This document shows positions 1 through 7,730 of a stretch of 37,241 nucleotides of DNA, piece by piece (positions within the stretch are counted from its first letter, which is position 1; every line of letters starts with the position of its first letter). A model generated the notes under the pieces. That model ran no database searches. It was not told the DNA's origin and saw only the letters and a program-made list of their open reading frames with translations. The stretch is from JBKPNX01 sp046732855 (GTDB lineage: Bacteria > Pseudomonadota > Alphaproteobacteria > Geminicoccales > Geminicoccaceae): the NCBI GenBank assembly GCA_046732855.1, contig JBKPNX010000013.1, forward strand, positions 1 through 37,241. The letters are read 5' to 3'. A program made the translations under genes and the position numbers.

Positions 1-609
1 CACCTCCCGCCATCCTTTGAGCGACGGCCGCAGCCTCAGATGCCGGGGCTCATGGATCAGCGCGAGCAAGCTGGTCATCGCCGTCGACGCGAGTTGGCCG
101 CAGGCCAAGGCGTAGTAGCTGAAACCAAGGAAGGCGAGCCCGACGCTCGTCGTGGTGCCGACCAGCGTGCTGAGCAGGGCAACACGGTACAGGATGTCGA
201 AGCGCATCTCTCGGGTCAGCAGACTTAGCGCAGGCTGACCGAACGGCGCCATGAAGAACCCGATCGAGAGAAGGCCCATCACGGGCCCCATGCCCGGCTC
301 GCCATAGAGGCGCGCAGCGGGGCCGCGCAGCAGCAAAAGACCCAGCCCAAACAGCCACGACGAGATGATCATCACGCCGAACGCCGTGCGGATTTTGGAG
401 GACTCGAGATCGGGCTCGCGGACAAGATAGAGGTCAATGCCCGCGCCGCGCAACGCGCTGAGCAGGTACGATGCCGAGATCGCGAGCGCGAAGACGCCAA
501 CTTCGGCCGGGGTCAGGAGGCGCGCGATGATGATGGAGCCAGCAGCACCAAGGGCAAACTGCGTGGCCTGCTGGGCGAATGACCAAGCGAGAGACGTCCG
601 GACGTTCAA
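1..609 (-). CDS. Polysaccharide flippase, Wzx/MATE-like, N-terminal part (runs off window)
   Basis: A continuous frame of 203 codons runs from a TTG at 609 to the left edge. It was found by reading the frame directly, because it has no early ATG. The start has an AAGGA Shine-Dalgarno 8 bases upstream, and an in-frame TGA lies just before it. The protein opens with NVRTSLAWSFAQQ and IIIARLLTPAEVGVFALA, the typical first helix and loop of polysaccharide-synthesis flippases of the Wzx/RfbX type, followed by alternating hydrophobic helices (IISSWLFGLGLLLL, VMGLLSIGFFMAPFGQ). Such proteins move undecaprenyl-linked oligosaccharides across the inner membrane. A methyltransferase relic of the kind found in surface-sugar loci lies head-to-head with it. 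The C-terminal half is outside the window, so its integrity is unknown. Confidence 0.82.
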   Translation of the reverse strand, partial: MNVRTSLAWSFAQQATQFALGAAGSIIIARLLTPAEVGVFALAISASYLLSALRGAGIDLYLVREPDLESSKIRTAFGVMIISSWLFGLGLLLLRGPAARLYGEPGMGPVMGLLSIGFFMAPFGQPALSLLTREMRFDILYRVALLSTLVGTTTSVGLAFLGFSYYALACGQLASTAMTSLLALIHEPRHLRLRPSLKGWREV

Positions 610-699
610 GCGTCGAGTCCTTCATCGAGCCGCGGCACGCTGGGCGTCGCGGGCGGATCAGTCAAGCTGACCTGAAGCCACGCGTGTCGGAGTCGCTAG

Positions 700-1146
700 G
701 CGCAGTCGAGTACGTCATATGGCGTTTCATTTCCAGTCGCCGGCCTATCTGGCTCAAGCTTCACACGGGAGCACAGATCGAGCTGCGGCGGAGAAGCCAG
801 GGAACGACCCATAACGACTACGGCGTCTCGTACGAAGTCTTCGTCATCAACAACAACGACCACCCTTCCGGATTCCTCGCTCCGATATCCGTTTCATCGT
901 CGATGTCGGCGCTAACGTCGGGTACGCGTCGCTATACCTGATTTATAAGTATCCTAATGCAAAGCTCCTGGTGTTTGAACCCGATGCAAATTTTTTTCGC
1001 AGCTGGAGAAGTACATACTCGGAATGATTTTTAGCCGGGATTGCTCTCTGCCCGTAGCAGCAAGCACATATAAAGGAATAGCGAAGCTGAGCGATGCGGG
1101 GAACTCTTCGCGTCTGATCAATGGAGCGCAGACAAAGGGCTTGTGA
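700..1146 (+). pseudogene. FkbM-family methyltransferase relic, two frameshifts, truncated
   Basis: Three consecutive frames give one FkbM-like protein. The first frame, to about 884, reads DYGVSYEVFVINNNDHPSGFLAP. The second, about 884-1000, reads FIVDVGANVGYASLYL and LLVFEPDAN, the S-adenosylmethionine-binding motifs of the family. The third, from about 1000, reads QLEKYILG then LPVAASTYKGIAKLSD. Each junction is explained by one missing base, at about 884 and about 1000, the latter just after a run of seven T. The third frame stops at TGA 1144-1146, before the usual LLKMDIEGAE-like region, so the C-terminal part is also gone. FkbM proteins O-methylate sugars or related groups. With two shifts plus loss of the 3' end, a sequencing error alone is unlikely. 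The 5' limit is approximate. Confidence 0.8.
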
Positions 1147-1196
1147 GCAGCGGTGGCGGGGCAGGAGCCCTGCCCTTGATCGCACTCTGCGCCGGC

Positions 1197-2189
1197 TCAG
1201 CCGACGAAGTCGGCGACGATGTCGTTGAACTTGTCGTGGCCCTCGATGAACATGAAGTGGTTGCCGCCTTCGTCTTCCTCGAAGATCTCCAAGCGCGCGC
1301 CCGGCACCTGCTTCGCGACCCACTCCTGCGACTGCCACGGCACGACGCTCACTCGGCCGCCGACCACGAGCGTCGGCAGCTGGATGCGCGGGACAAGGTC
1401 ACGCCAGTCCTGGGTGCTGTGGTTGTAGAGGAGCGTCGCGGCGTGCTGGCGCGGCATGCGCAGATTGCGCTCGATGATCCAGTTTTTCTCCTCCGGTGGG
1501 ATCGACTTGGTCACCATGTTGCCGATGAAGCCCTTGGTGGTCTCGACCCCGTCCGGGCCGGCCAGCGCATTGATCGTCTCGTACAGCGATTGCGGCGTGA
1601 AGATCGCCCCGGAATCGATCCGTTCCTGCTCCGGCCAGGCGGGATTGCTGGTGATCATCGGCATCTGGTCGATCAGGAGCAGCTTGGACAGCCGCTCCGG
1701 CCCGTACATGTCGTAGTAGTTCCAGATCACGGAGCTGCCCATGGAATGGCCGAGGATGTTGACCTCGTTCAGGTCGAGCGCCTGGATCATGTCGTGCACG
1801 TCTTTGGCCAGGCGGCTGATCTTGTAGCCGAACTCCGGCTTGTCGGACTCGCCATGGCCGCGCATGTCGACCGCGATCACCCGATAGCGATCGGACAGGC
1901 CGCTCAGCTGATACTTGAACTGCTCGGCGGTCTGCGACCAGCCGGGGATCATCAGGATCGGCTTACCCGAGCCGGCCTCGAGGTAGTAGAGGCTGACGCC
2001 GTCGCTAGTCGTGACGTGCCCGACCTGGCCGGGCGTCTGGGCGCGCGCAGTGCGGCTCGCCAGGGGCAGCGTCGACCCGACCGCGGCGGTGAGCGCGAGC
2101 GCGCCCGCTGCCGTCACCACGTCGCGGCGATTGACGCCCTCTTCGCGCGACGCAGCAACGGTCGAGCAACCTTGATCCCTGTTGGTCAT
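1197..2189 (-). CDS. Tat-exported alpha/beta hydrolase (haloperoxidase-like)
   Basis: A 330-residue protein; ATG 2189 is preceded by GGGAGG about 6 bases away. Residues 20-51 form a twin-arginine signal (NRRDVV, then an Ala/Leu-rich stretch ending near ARAQ), so the enzyme should be exported folded to the periplasm. The mature part is an alpha/beta hydrolase: IPGWSQ oxyanion region near 81, VDMRGHGESDKP near 108-117, nucleophile elbow GHSMGS with Ser149, and His311 in GGNHFMF. The usual acid position after the sixth strand reads GGRVSVVP, with no Asp; the acid may be supplied elsewhere. Substrate cannot be told; chloroperoxidase-like esterases are the nearest style. It is divergent from the DUF3616 gene, with a Crp/Fnr-like dyad between them. 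Confidence 0.9.
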   Translation of the reverse strand: MTNRDQGCSTVAASREEGVNRRDVVTAAGALALTAAVGSTLPLASRTARAQTPGQVGHVTTSDGVSLYYLEAGSGKPILMIPGWSQTAEQFKYQLSGLSDRYRVIAVDMRGHGESDKPEFGYKISRLAKDVHDMIQALDLNEVNILGHSMGSSVIWNYYDMYGPERLSKLLLIDQMPMITSNPAWPEQERIDSGAIFTPQSLYETINALAGPDGVETTKGFIGNMVTKSIPPEEKNWIIERNLRMPRQHAATLLYNHSTQDWRDLVPRIQLPTLVVGGRVSVVPWQSQEWVAKQVPGARLEIFEEDEGGNHFMFIEGHDKFNDIVADFVG

Positions 2190-2545
2190 TGGTGGCCTCC
2201 CTGGGTGCCGATGCCGGATTGAACACCGGCAGTTGAAGCACGTCCAGAATGGCGGCGGCCCGGTCCGCTGTAAATGCGAATCGTGGCTTGGCGACTTGAC
2301 AACTCGATCCGCGCGGGCGGCCCTCGCGTCGACGCGCTGAACAATCCGCTCGCCTGCGGGCACCGGACGGCGGGATTGTCGGCTGCTCCGGACTCGAGAT
2401 CTGCGCGCCGGACTGGCCCGCGGCCGGCTGTGAAATGGCTCACAGCCAAACGTTGAACAAGCTGACATCCTGGGGTGCGCACCTTCTCCACGCGAGAGGC
2501 CAGGCGCGTTTTCGAGGGTCCGCGCAAGATGGGAGTGTGCTGAGC
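2190..2545. other. Divergent intergenic region
   Basis: About 356 bases separate the start codons of the Tat-exported hydrolase and the DUF3616 gene. It contains the perfect dyad at 2426-2447 and a TTGACA at 2296-2301 on the plus strand that lacks a recognisable -10 at normal spacing. No credible gene is seen in either direction. Confidence 0.5.
2426..2447. promoter_or_regulatory. Perfect Crp/Fnr-family-type operator dyad
   Basis: The half-sites GGCTGTGA (2426-2433) and TCACAGCC (2440-2447) are exact reverse complements separated by six bases (AATGGC). The core TGTGA-N6-TCACA is the classical recognition pattern of Crp-type regulators (established knowledge). It lies about 100 bases upstream of the DUF3616 start and 237 bases upstream of the divergent hydrolase start. 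Binding and the identity of the regulator are inference. Confidence 0.6.
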
Positions 2546-3628
2546 ATGCTTGGTGGATTGCCGATGAGGTTGTGCAGGGTGGCCGTAGCGCTTGTCTCGT
2601 GCCTTCCGGCTGGGGGTTTCGGCACCGCCCGCGCCGCGCAAATTGAGATGATCGTGTTCAACGGCATCTGCGATGCTTCGGCAGGCGTCGCCTTGGACCA
2701 GGACCGGATCATCATCGGCGACGACGAGAAGCCCTGGCTGTCGATCTACCGTCTCGCCGGCGGCGACAGCGATGCCCGGATCGCGCTGCCGCACGGAGCA
2801 GCGTCGGCGGGGGACGCGGAGCCCGAGGCCGACCTCGAGGGCGCCACGATCTTCGACAACCGAATCGTGTGGATCTCCTCGAACGGCCGAAACAAGAATG
2901 AGAAGGTGCGGCCCCAGCGCTTCCAACTGTTCGCGTCGCACCGGCGCGGCGCCGATCAGCAGTGGTCAGAGGACTTCTCGCCCTCGTTCGGCGGTCTGCC
3001 GGCGGCGATCGCGGCGACGACCGAGGCCAGCTACAAGCCGCTGCGCAAATCCGTCGGGGACCTGGAGCGCGCGGACCAGGACCTCGCGCCGAAGAAGAAC
3101 GGGTTCAACGTCGAGGGTCTGAGCGTCAGCGGCGACGGGAGGTTTCTGCTGGTCGGGTTGCGCAATCCGCATCCGAGCGGCAGGGCGATCCTGGTCCGGG
3201 TGGACAATGCCGGCGACCTCTTGAACGGCAGCACGAACGAGGCCGCGCTCGGTCCGGTCGTGGCGCTCGACCTGGGTGGACGGGGCATCCGCGACATCGC
3301 CTGGTCGCCCGCGCATCGCGCCTATCTCATCGCCGCCGGTCAGACCGACGACGAGGATGCCGGCCCAGGGTTCGCGCTCTTTACCTGGGATGGCGTCGGC
3401 AGCCCGCGCGAAGTCCGGGCGTTTCAGGGCGTCCTCGATGCGCATCCCCACTTCCATCCCGAGGTCGTCGTGCCCTTGCCGGAGCGGTCGGCGGACCGGC
3501 TGGTCGCGTCGCAGCGGGTCCTGGTGCTCAGCGATGATGGGACCAAGCCGCTGCCCGGCGGCCTTTCGTGCAAGGAGGCGAGCGAGCCACGCAAGTCATT
3601 CCGGGGGGTGGTCATGACGCTGGAATAA
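2546..3628 (+). CDS. DUF3616-like exported protein
   Basis: A 360-residue protein from ATG 2546, which has GGGAG about 10 bases upstream; ATG 2564 (MRLCRVAVALVS) is an alternative. The N-terminus is a signal peptide ending near TARAAQ. The mature chain starts MIVFNGICDASAGVALD and contains DLEGATI, RIVWISSNGRNKN, NVEGLSVSGDGRFLLVGLRNP and IRDIAWSPAHRAYLIAAG. These repeated strand-turn units are characteristic of the DUF3616 family, which is probably a beta-propeller and is sometimes found beside phytase-like or metallophosphatase proteins. No enzymatic function is established for the family. It is followed 121 bases later by a DUF2278 protein on the same strand. Confidence 0.82.
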   Translation: MLGGLPMRLCRVAVALVSCLPAGGFGTARAAQIEMIVFNGICDASAGVALDQDRIIIGDDEKPWLSIYRLAGGDSDARIALPHGAASAGDAEPEADLEGATIFDNRIVWISSNGRNKNEKVRPQRFQLFASHRRGADQQWSEDFSPSFGGLPAAIAATTEASYKPLRKSVGDLERADQDLAPKKNGFNVEGLSVSGDGRFLLVGLRNPHPSGRAILVRVDNAGDLLNGSTNEAALGPVVALDLGGRGIRDIAWSPAHRAYLIAAGQTDDEDAGPGFALFTWDGVGSPREVRAFQGVLDAHPHFHPEVVVPLPERSADRLVASQRVLVLSDDGTKPLPGGLSCKEASEPRKSFRGVVMTLE

Positions 3629-3749
3629 TCGCCCGGCACCAGCGTCGCACCTTCTGCCACGGGCGCCGGCCCTTCGCATTGGAGCGCGACCCCGACGGGT
3701 GGTCGATGCGAGCGAGCATCAGGTACCTGAATCGGTCGAGGAGGTCGCG

Positions 3750-4766
3750 ATGAGCTTGAAGCACTATGGTGTCCTTTGCGGTCGGGTGGTCGCCGCCAAA
3801 CGCGAAGATGATAAGGATACGCCGCATTACCAGATACGGGTGGCCGCTGCCGGCATCGACTATCGGCTCGCCGTCAATGTCAAGTCGCAGCTCAGTCCCT
3901 CGGAATTGCTGTTCGTCGTCATCGAAGACCTCCGCCATCCGGTGACCGAAAAGCTCGCGTCGTTCGCCGAGGGCTTCGCGCCTTTACCCCAGGAGCCGGG
4001 CACCGCCCTCGACTTCATCCGCGGGAACCTTTTCAACCGGCTCGACATGCGCCTGTTGCCATCCAGCCTGCCGGGGGCGGACAACGACCTGAGCGACCGG
4101 CTGGCGCACTATGTGGAGCGGGCCCGGGCCGAGCCCGGCGCGATCATCTACGCGTTCGGCGAACGCTGGGGACCGGAGCGCGGCAAGCCGGACAAGATCT
4201 TCCGCTTTGAGCCGGGCAACGGCGTGCACGACATCCACATGAACCAGGGCAACGATCCGGGCCATCGGGACGAGGACGGGGTCTGGCAGGATGGCGGGCT
4301 GATCCTGCGTTTCCCTGCGACCGATCAGTGGGTCGCAATCTTCCTCGCGTTTCAGTCCCAGGCCTGGCATACCGACGACGTGAGCGGCCATCGGCTGCCG
4401 GGGCCGACCCCGGGTCCCGGGCCGATGCCACATCCGAGCGAACCCGACTTCCGGGTCCGCATCGTCGCAGCGCTGGTCAACCCGATCGGGCCGGGGCCGG
4501 AGGCCGAGACGGTAACGCTGCTCAATGCGACGCCCGCCGCGATCGATCTCGCCGGCTGGCGGCTCATCGACAAATCCGAGCGGACGCAGGCCCTGGCAGG
4601 GCGGATCGACGCCGGGGCGACGCGCGCCGTGGCGGTGGCGCCGCCGCTGGCGCTCGGCAACAAAGGCGGGACGCTCACTCTGGTCGACCGCAGCGGCCTC
4701 AAGGTCGACGGGGTCGCCTACACCAAGGACGACGCCGCGGCGGACGGCTGGACAATCGTCTTCTGA
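3750..4766 (+). CDS. DUF2278 (YukJ-like) protein with C-terminal lamin-tail domain
   Basis: A 338-residue protein. ATG 3750 is chosen because GAGGAGG stands 5 bases upstream and the family begins MSLKHYGVLCGRVVAAK. Residues 1 to about 215 match DUF2278: YGVL start, HYQIRV, NVKSQ, PGADNDLSDRL, IYAFGERWGPE, GVHDIHMNQGN, QDGGLILRFP, and WVAIFLAFQSQAWHTDD. A Pro/Gly-rich linker (GPTPGPGPMPHP) follows, then about 100 residues of lamin-tail type with VTLLNATPAAIDLAGWRLIDKSE, a beta sandwich often used for surface or DNA association. No signal peptide is visible. The pairing of DUF2278 with a lamin-tail domain is known in bacteria; the molecular role is not. Confidence 0.85.
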   Translation: MSLKHYGVLCGRVVAAKREDDKDTPHYQIRVAAAGIDYRLAVNVKSQLSPSELLFVVIEDLRHPVTEKLASFAEGFAPLPQEPGTALDFIRGNLFNRLDMRLLPSSLPGADNDLSDRLAHYVERARAEPGAIIYAFGERWGPERGKPDKIFRFEPGNGVHDIHMNQGNDPGHRDEDGVWQDGGLILRFPATDQWVAIFLAFQSQAWHTDDVSGHRLPGPTPGPGPMPHPSEPDFRVRIVAALVNPIGPGPEAETVTLLNATPAAIDLAGWRLIDKSERTQALAGRIDAGATRAVAVAPPLALGNKGGTLTLVDRSGLKVDGVAYTKDDAAADGWTIVF

Positions 4767-4875
4767 AAACATCATGAAGCGGGTGGCCGTCCGGCTCGTG
4801 CCGGCCGGGAGGCCGCTCTTCGTTGGGGTTGTGGCGCCGCAAAGCTGATCGAAATCGGCGGGCTGCGCCTATGCG

Positions 4876-5241
4876 ATGGCCGCGACGGGGACGGGGATGG
4901 CCGGTCGGCCACCGCACGCGCCCGCGCGGTGACACTCGCAAGGTCAGTCGCTAGCCACCTTCTCACTCTCCACGGCAATCAGGGACGGAATGCGCTTGTG
5001 GATGCGCTGCGCCCGATCCAGCGCCCGGGCGTGCTTGACCGAAGAACCGGCGATCAACACGGCGGCGTGCCGGAATGCGGCGACGGCATCAGGTGCCAAG
5101 TCGGAGGCCTCCAGCACCTCGATGCCGTCCTCGATGTCGGCAGCGCCGGCCTGCAGCAGCTCAGAAGCGTGGCGCCGCCTGGCATCGATGAGACCAACCA
5201 AAGCGCTGCGTGCATTCTCGCGCGGTTCAGCGCCCTAAGAA
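4876..5241. repeat. Diverged repeat, copy A (partner at 19274-19644)
   Basis: This segment aligns base by base with 19274-19644. Shared landmarks in order: ATGGCCG, ACGGGGNTGGCCGGTCGGCCA, the antiparallel stop codon TCA, CAGCACCTCGATGCCGTCC, GCCTGCAGCAGCTC and TTCAGCGCCCTNAGAA at the right end. The similarity covers the C-terminal coding part of the cytochrome gene and about 70 bases beyond its stop codon. Confidence 0.75.
4944..5238 (-). pseudogene. Relic of a di-heme cytochrome c peroxidase C-terminus
   Basis: On the minus strand, 4944-5201 encodes ASELLQAGAADIEDGIEVLEAS, LAPDAVAAFRHA and a terminal VESEKVASD. This corresponds to LLQAIAAEIRDGIEVLKKSK, LAREAVAAFKDA and the terminal TESETVAGN of the full-length cytochrome gene at 19343-20755. 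Both end at an aligned TGA. Upstream, RALNRAR (about 5205-5238) is in another frame and corresponds to RALNAIENAR of the full gene, so a frameshift lies near 5205. No heme motif (CxxCH) or catalytic part is left. It could instead be a small expressed helical protein, but the frame change and absence of an obvious ribosome site argue for a relic. Confidence 0.7.
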
Positions 5242-5434
5242 GGTCAATTTGAGTGGAATTCTTGGTGGCTGGACCAGCGTGCGTTTCACTCGAGTCACCC
5301 AGGCGCTAGGGCCGCCGCGAGCGAGGCACGAGGTTCAGCCACGGTCCGGACCGCAGCCCCGCCTCGCGTGATCGGTCGTTCAAGTATCTCCGCGCTTGGC
5401 CCGCCGCTTCGCACGCGACGGGGCTAAATCCAGG

Positions 5435-5896
5435 CTATGCGGAGCGGATGCCCTTGTTCGCGAGCTCCTGGCGCGCGGCCTCGGTCTTGCCGAGCGCGTC
5501 GAGCCCCATGGCGCGCAGCACCTCGGGCGCTTTGGTGAACTGGATGTCGCGGTAGTCGACCACCTGGATGTGGTTGCCCCAAGGGTCGATGAAGTCGAGG
5601 CCGCGGCCCGGCAGGATCTCGGCGCCGATCTGCTCGAGCGCCCGGCGGACGGGCGCGCGGTCATCGACCACGAGGCCGAAGTGCCGGTCCTCGTCCTTCG
5701 CCTGGGTCCGGCCCGTGGACAGGGCGATGAACTGATCGCCCATGTCGATGAACGCCATGCTCGCGCTGCGCCCGCGCAGCGAGAACTCGAACAGCCGCCC
5801 GTAAAACGCGAGCGCCTGGTCGATGTCGCCGACCTCGAGCGCGACGTGGTTGATGCCGACCAGACGCGCCCTGCCGCGCTCGGACTGTTCAGCCAA
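5435..5896 (-). CDS. VOC (glyoxalase/bleomycin-resistance fold) family protein
   Basis: A 153-residue protein from TTG 5896, chosen because AAGGGG stands 5 bases upstream; an in-frame GTG at 5920 would add eight residues but has no ribosome site. The chain shows the vicinal-oxygen-chelate pattern: GINHVALEVGDIDQALAFYGRLFEF, FIDMGDQFIALS, then RHFGLVVDD and LDFIDPWGNHIQVVDYRDIQF. The metal-ligand positions (His in INHVAL, Glu/His in the repeat strands) are present in style. Substrate unknown. It lies 55 bases downstream of the acetamidase/formamidase gene on the same strand, so the two may share a transcript. Confidence 0.85.
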   Translation of the reverse strand: MAEQSERGRARLVGINHVALEVGDIDQALAFYGRLFEFSLRGRSASMAFIDMGDQFIALSTGRTQAKDEDRHFGLVVDDRAPVRRALEQIGAEILPGRGLDFIDPWGNHIQVVDYRDIQFTKAPEVLRAMGLDALGKTEAARQELANKGIRSA

Positions 5897-5951
5897 TCTC
5901 GCCCCTTTCCCGTGTTCCACCCGGCGCGCGGGGCGGCAAGCTGCCGCCGGC

Positions 5952-7205
5952 TCAGTCCTCGAACACGTCGAGGTCGATGATCGCGGAGACCGTGTAGTTG
6001 GGCACGTCCACCACCTGGCCGACGACCAGATCGACCGCGACCGACGACAGGATGTAGGCCTGCTCGCGCGTGAGGCCGCGCTCGCGCGTCAGATAGTCGA
6101 TCATCTCGATCAGCGCGGCGCGCGCCGCGAGCGACAGGTCCTCGGACAGGTTCTCGAGATTCGCGATGCGATCGCCGTCGAGGTAGGTCAGGAACGCCGG
6201 CACCTCGCCCTTGGCCTTCAACGGAAAGCCGACCGTGGCGTAGAAGTTCTTCGGCGCGATCGCCTTCAGCTGCGCGCCGCCCTCGAAGTGGGGCGAGGTG
6301 ATCTCGTTGCCCCGGCCTTTCAGCACCTCGGTTCGGACCGTGACGGTGGCGCCCATCTCGATCGCGGTGCCCGAGACCTCGCCGTCGCCCTGGGCGAAAT
6401 GCACGTCGCCGACGAACAGGCCGCAGCCGTCGACGAAGCAGGGCAGCAGCAGCGTCGTGCCGATCTGCATCTGCTGCACGTCCATGTTGCCGCCGTTCTC
6501 GCGCGGCGGAATGGTCCGCAGGCACTGGTCTTTGTGGCTGCCGTTCGGCCCGCAGACCTTGGTCGGTAGCGCGCCGATCGGTTGCGGCGGCAGAACGACC
6601 CCGCCGACCTCGCCGAGCGCCTTCTCGCGGTCGAGCCAGGTCAAGACCTCGGTGTCGCCGGGCAGCACCCCGACCGTGCCCATGAACGCCGCCATCGGCA
6701 CCCGCACGCCTGGCATCTCGTCCGAGGTCGCCGCCTCGCGGTCGAGCTTCCAGTTGACGATGTACGGCTCGGGAAACAGGTCGCGCAGGAAGCCGAAGCC
6801 CGGCACGATCACCGTGTAGCCGTATTGATCGGGCTCGATGTCGACCAGCGTGATCGCGAGCACGTCGCCCTGCTTGGCGCCTTCGATGAACACCGGCCCG
6901 GTAAGCGGGTGGACCAGGTTGAGATCGAGCGCGGTGACGTCGTCCGCGGTCGAGCCGATGGTCAGGTCGCTGTCGAGCGCGTCGCGCGTCTCGAACACGA
7001 TGTGGTCGCCCGGCTTGGCGCGCGCCACCGGCGGGATCTGCGAGTGGTAGCGATTGAAGCAGTGCGGGTCGTCGGCGCAGTGGCTGCCGCTCTTCTCGAC
7101 CACGACCCGGTTCTGCCAGGTGACGTCGCTGGTGTCGGCCTGCGCCGTGGCGGCCAAGGTCATGGCGGCGAGTGCGATGACGGTCACATGGCCGAGCTTG
7201 CGCAT
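5952..7205 (-). CDS. Exported acetamidase/formamidase (FmdA/AmdA) family protein
   Basis: A 417-residue protein from ATG 7205. A signal peptide spans about 1-23 (HVTVIALAAMTLAATAQA), so the mature enzyme is predicted periplasmic; most family members are cytosolic. Family landmarks are AKPGDHIVFETRDAL, LNLVHPLTGPVFIEGAKQGDVLAITLVDIEP, YTVIVPGFGFLRD, RENGGNMDVQQMQIGTTLLLPCFVDGCGLFVGDVHFAQGDGEVSGTAIEM and the C-terminal SSVAVDLVVGQVVD. The DVHFAQGDGE segment and N-terminal acidic residues form the metal/active site in characterised relatives. The family hydrolyses formamide or short amides to ammonia and the acid; the true substrate here is unknown. Cys residues at CADDPHC may form a disulfide after export. 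Confidence 0.88.
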   Translation of the reverse strand: MRKLGHVTVIALAAMTLAATAQADTSDVTWQNRVVVEKSGSHCADDPHCFNRYHSQIPPVARAKPGDHIVFETRDALDSDLTIGSTADDVTALDLNLVHPLTGPVFIEGAKQGDVLAITLVDIEPDQYGYTVIVPGFGFLRDLFPEPYIVNWKLDREAATSDEMPGVRVPMAAFMGTVGVLPGDTEVLTWLDREKALGEVGGVVLPPQPIGALPTKVCGPNGSHKDQCLRTIPPRENGGNMDVQQMQIGTTLLLPCFVDGCGLFVGDVHFAQGDGEVSGTAIEMGATVTVRTEVLKGRGNEITSPHFEGGAQLKAIAPKNFYATVGFPLKAKGEVPAFLTYLDGDRIANLENLSEDLSLAARAALIEMIDYLTRERGLTREQAYILSSVAVDLVVGQVVDVPNYTVSAIIDLDVFED

Positions 7206-7730
7206 CGAGTGTCCTCCCTCTGCCGCGCGGCGCCGAGCGCAGCGCCCGGACCGGCTTGTCGAGGCAGGCTAGGCTGCGATCGGCCGCGTGTAAACTCTGG
7301 GGCGTGCGGCTCTCGCGCCATGGTGCCCCGGTACGCAGCACCCACAGATGCCATCGATGAGAGACCGGTCGTCGACCATCGGCGCGCTTCGGAGACAACG
7401 TGGCGCGTGCTCGAAGCTCCTTTTGCCATCCCGAATCGGGAGGCCTTTATCGGTTCAGCGCGCGGTGCAGATGTTCGCTTTGCTTCCCGAAACGGACCTA
7501 CCACCCGGGTTTCCCCACGGCCGCACCTGGACCCCAAGCGGACCTGGCGCAAACAAGAACTGTGACCCAATGCTAAGCCGCCGTCCTCGGATTGCGCGGA
7601 TTACTGCGCAGGTATTCAGGGAGCCTGTTCACGCCTTGCGACCCATGCGATTACCCGTTGTCGAATTTTCGTTGACTTCGTTCGTCCTAAGGCATCGCGT
7701 CAGCCCGGGGCTGTGGCGACCGTCTGATAG
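7206..7730. other. Intergenic stretch without a recognisable gene
   Basis: About 525 bases lie between the start of the acetamidase-like gene and the stop of the patatin-like gene, both on the minus strand. Short open frames here have no family motifs or ribosome sites. No repeat, tRNA or terminator with a T tract is visible. Confidence 0.4.

Noticed and set aside
1143..2222. 359-codon plus-strand open frame opposite the Tat-exported hydrolase
   Set aside because: Antisense shadow; the minus-strand gene has a Tat signal and catalytic motifs.
2296..2301. Perfect TTGACA as a promoter -35
   Set aside because: No -10-like hexamer within 15-19 bases downstream; the sequence there is GC-only.
5380..7398. 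Very long minus-strand open frame across the VOC and acetamidase genes
   Set aside because: Arg/Ala-rich translation without motifs in the first part; it is the GC-rich alternative frame of the acetamidase gene, although its end coincides in part with the VOC region.
7184..7570. 128-codon minus-strand open frame upstream of the acetamidase gene
   Set aside because: No ribosome site, no motif, low-complexity basic translation.
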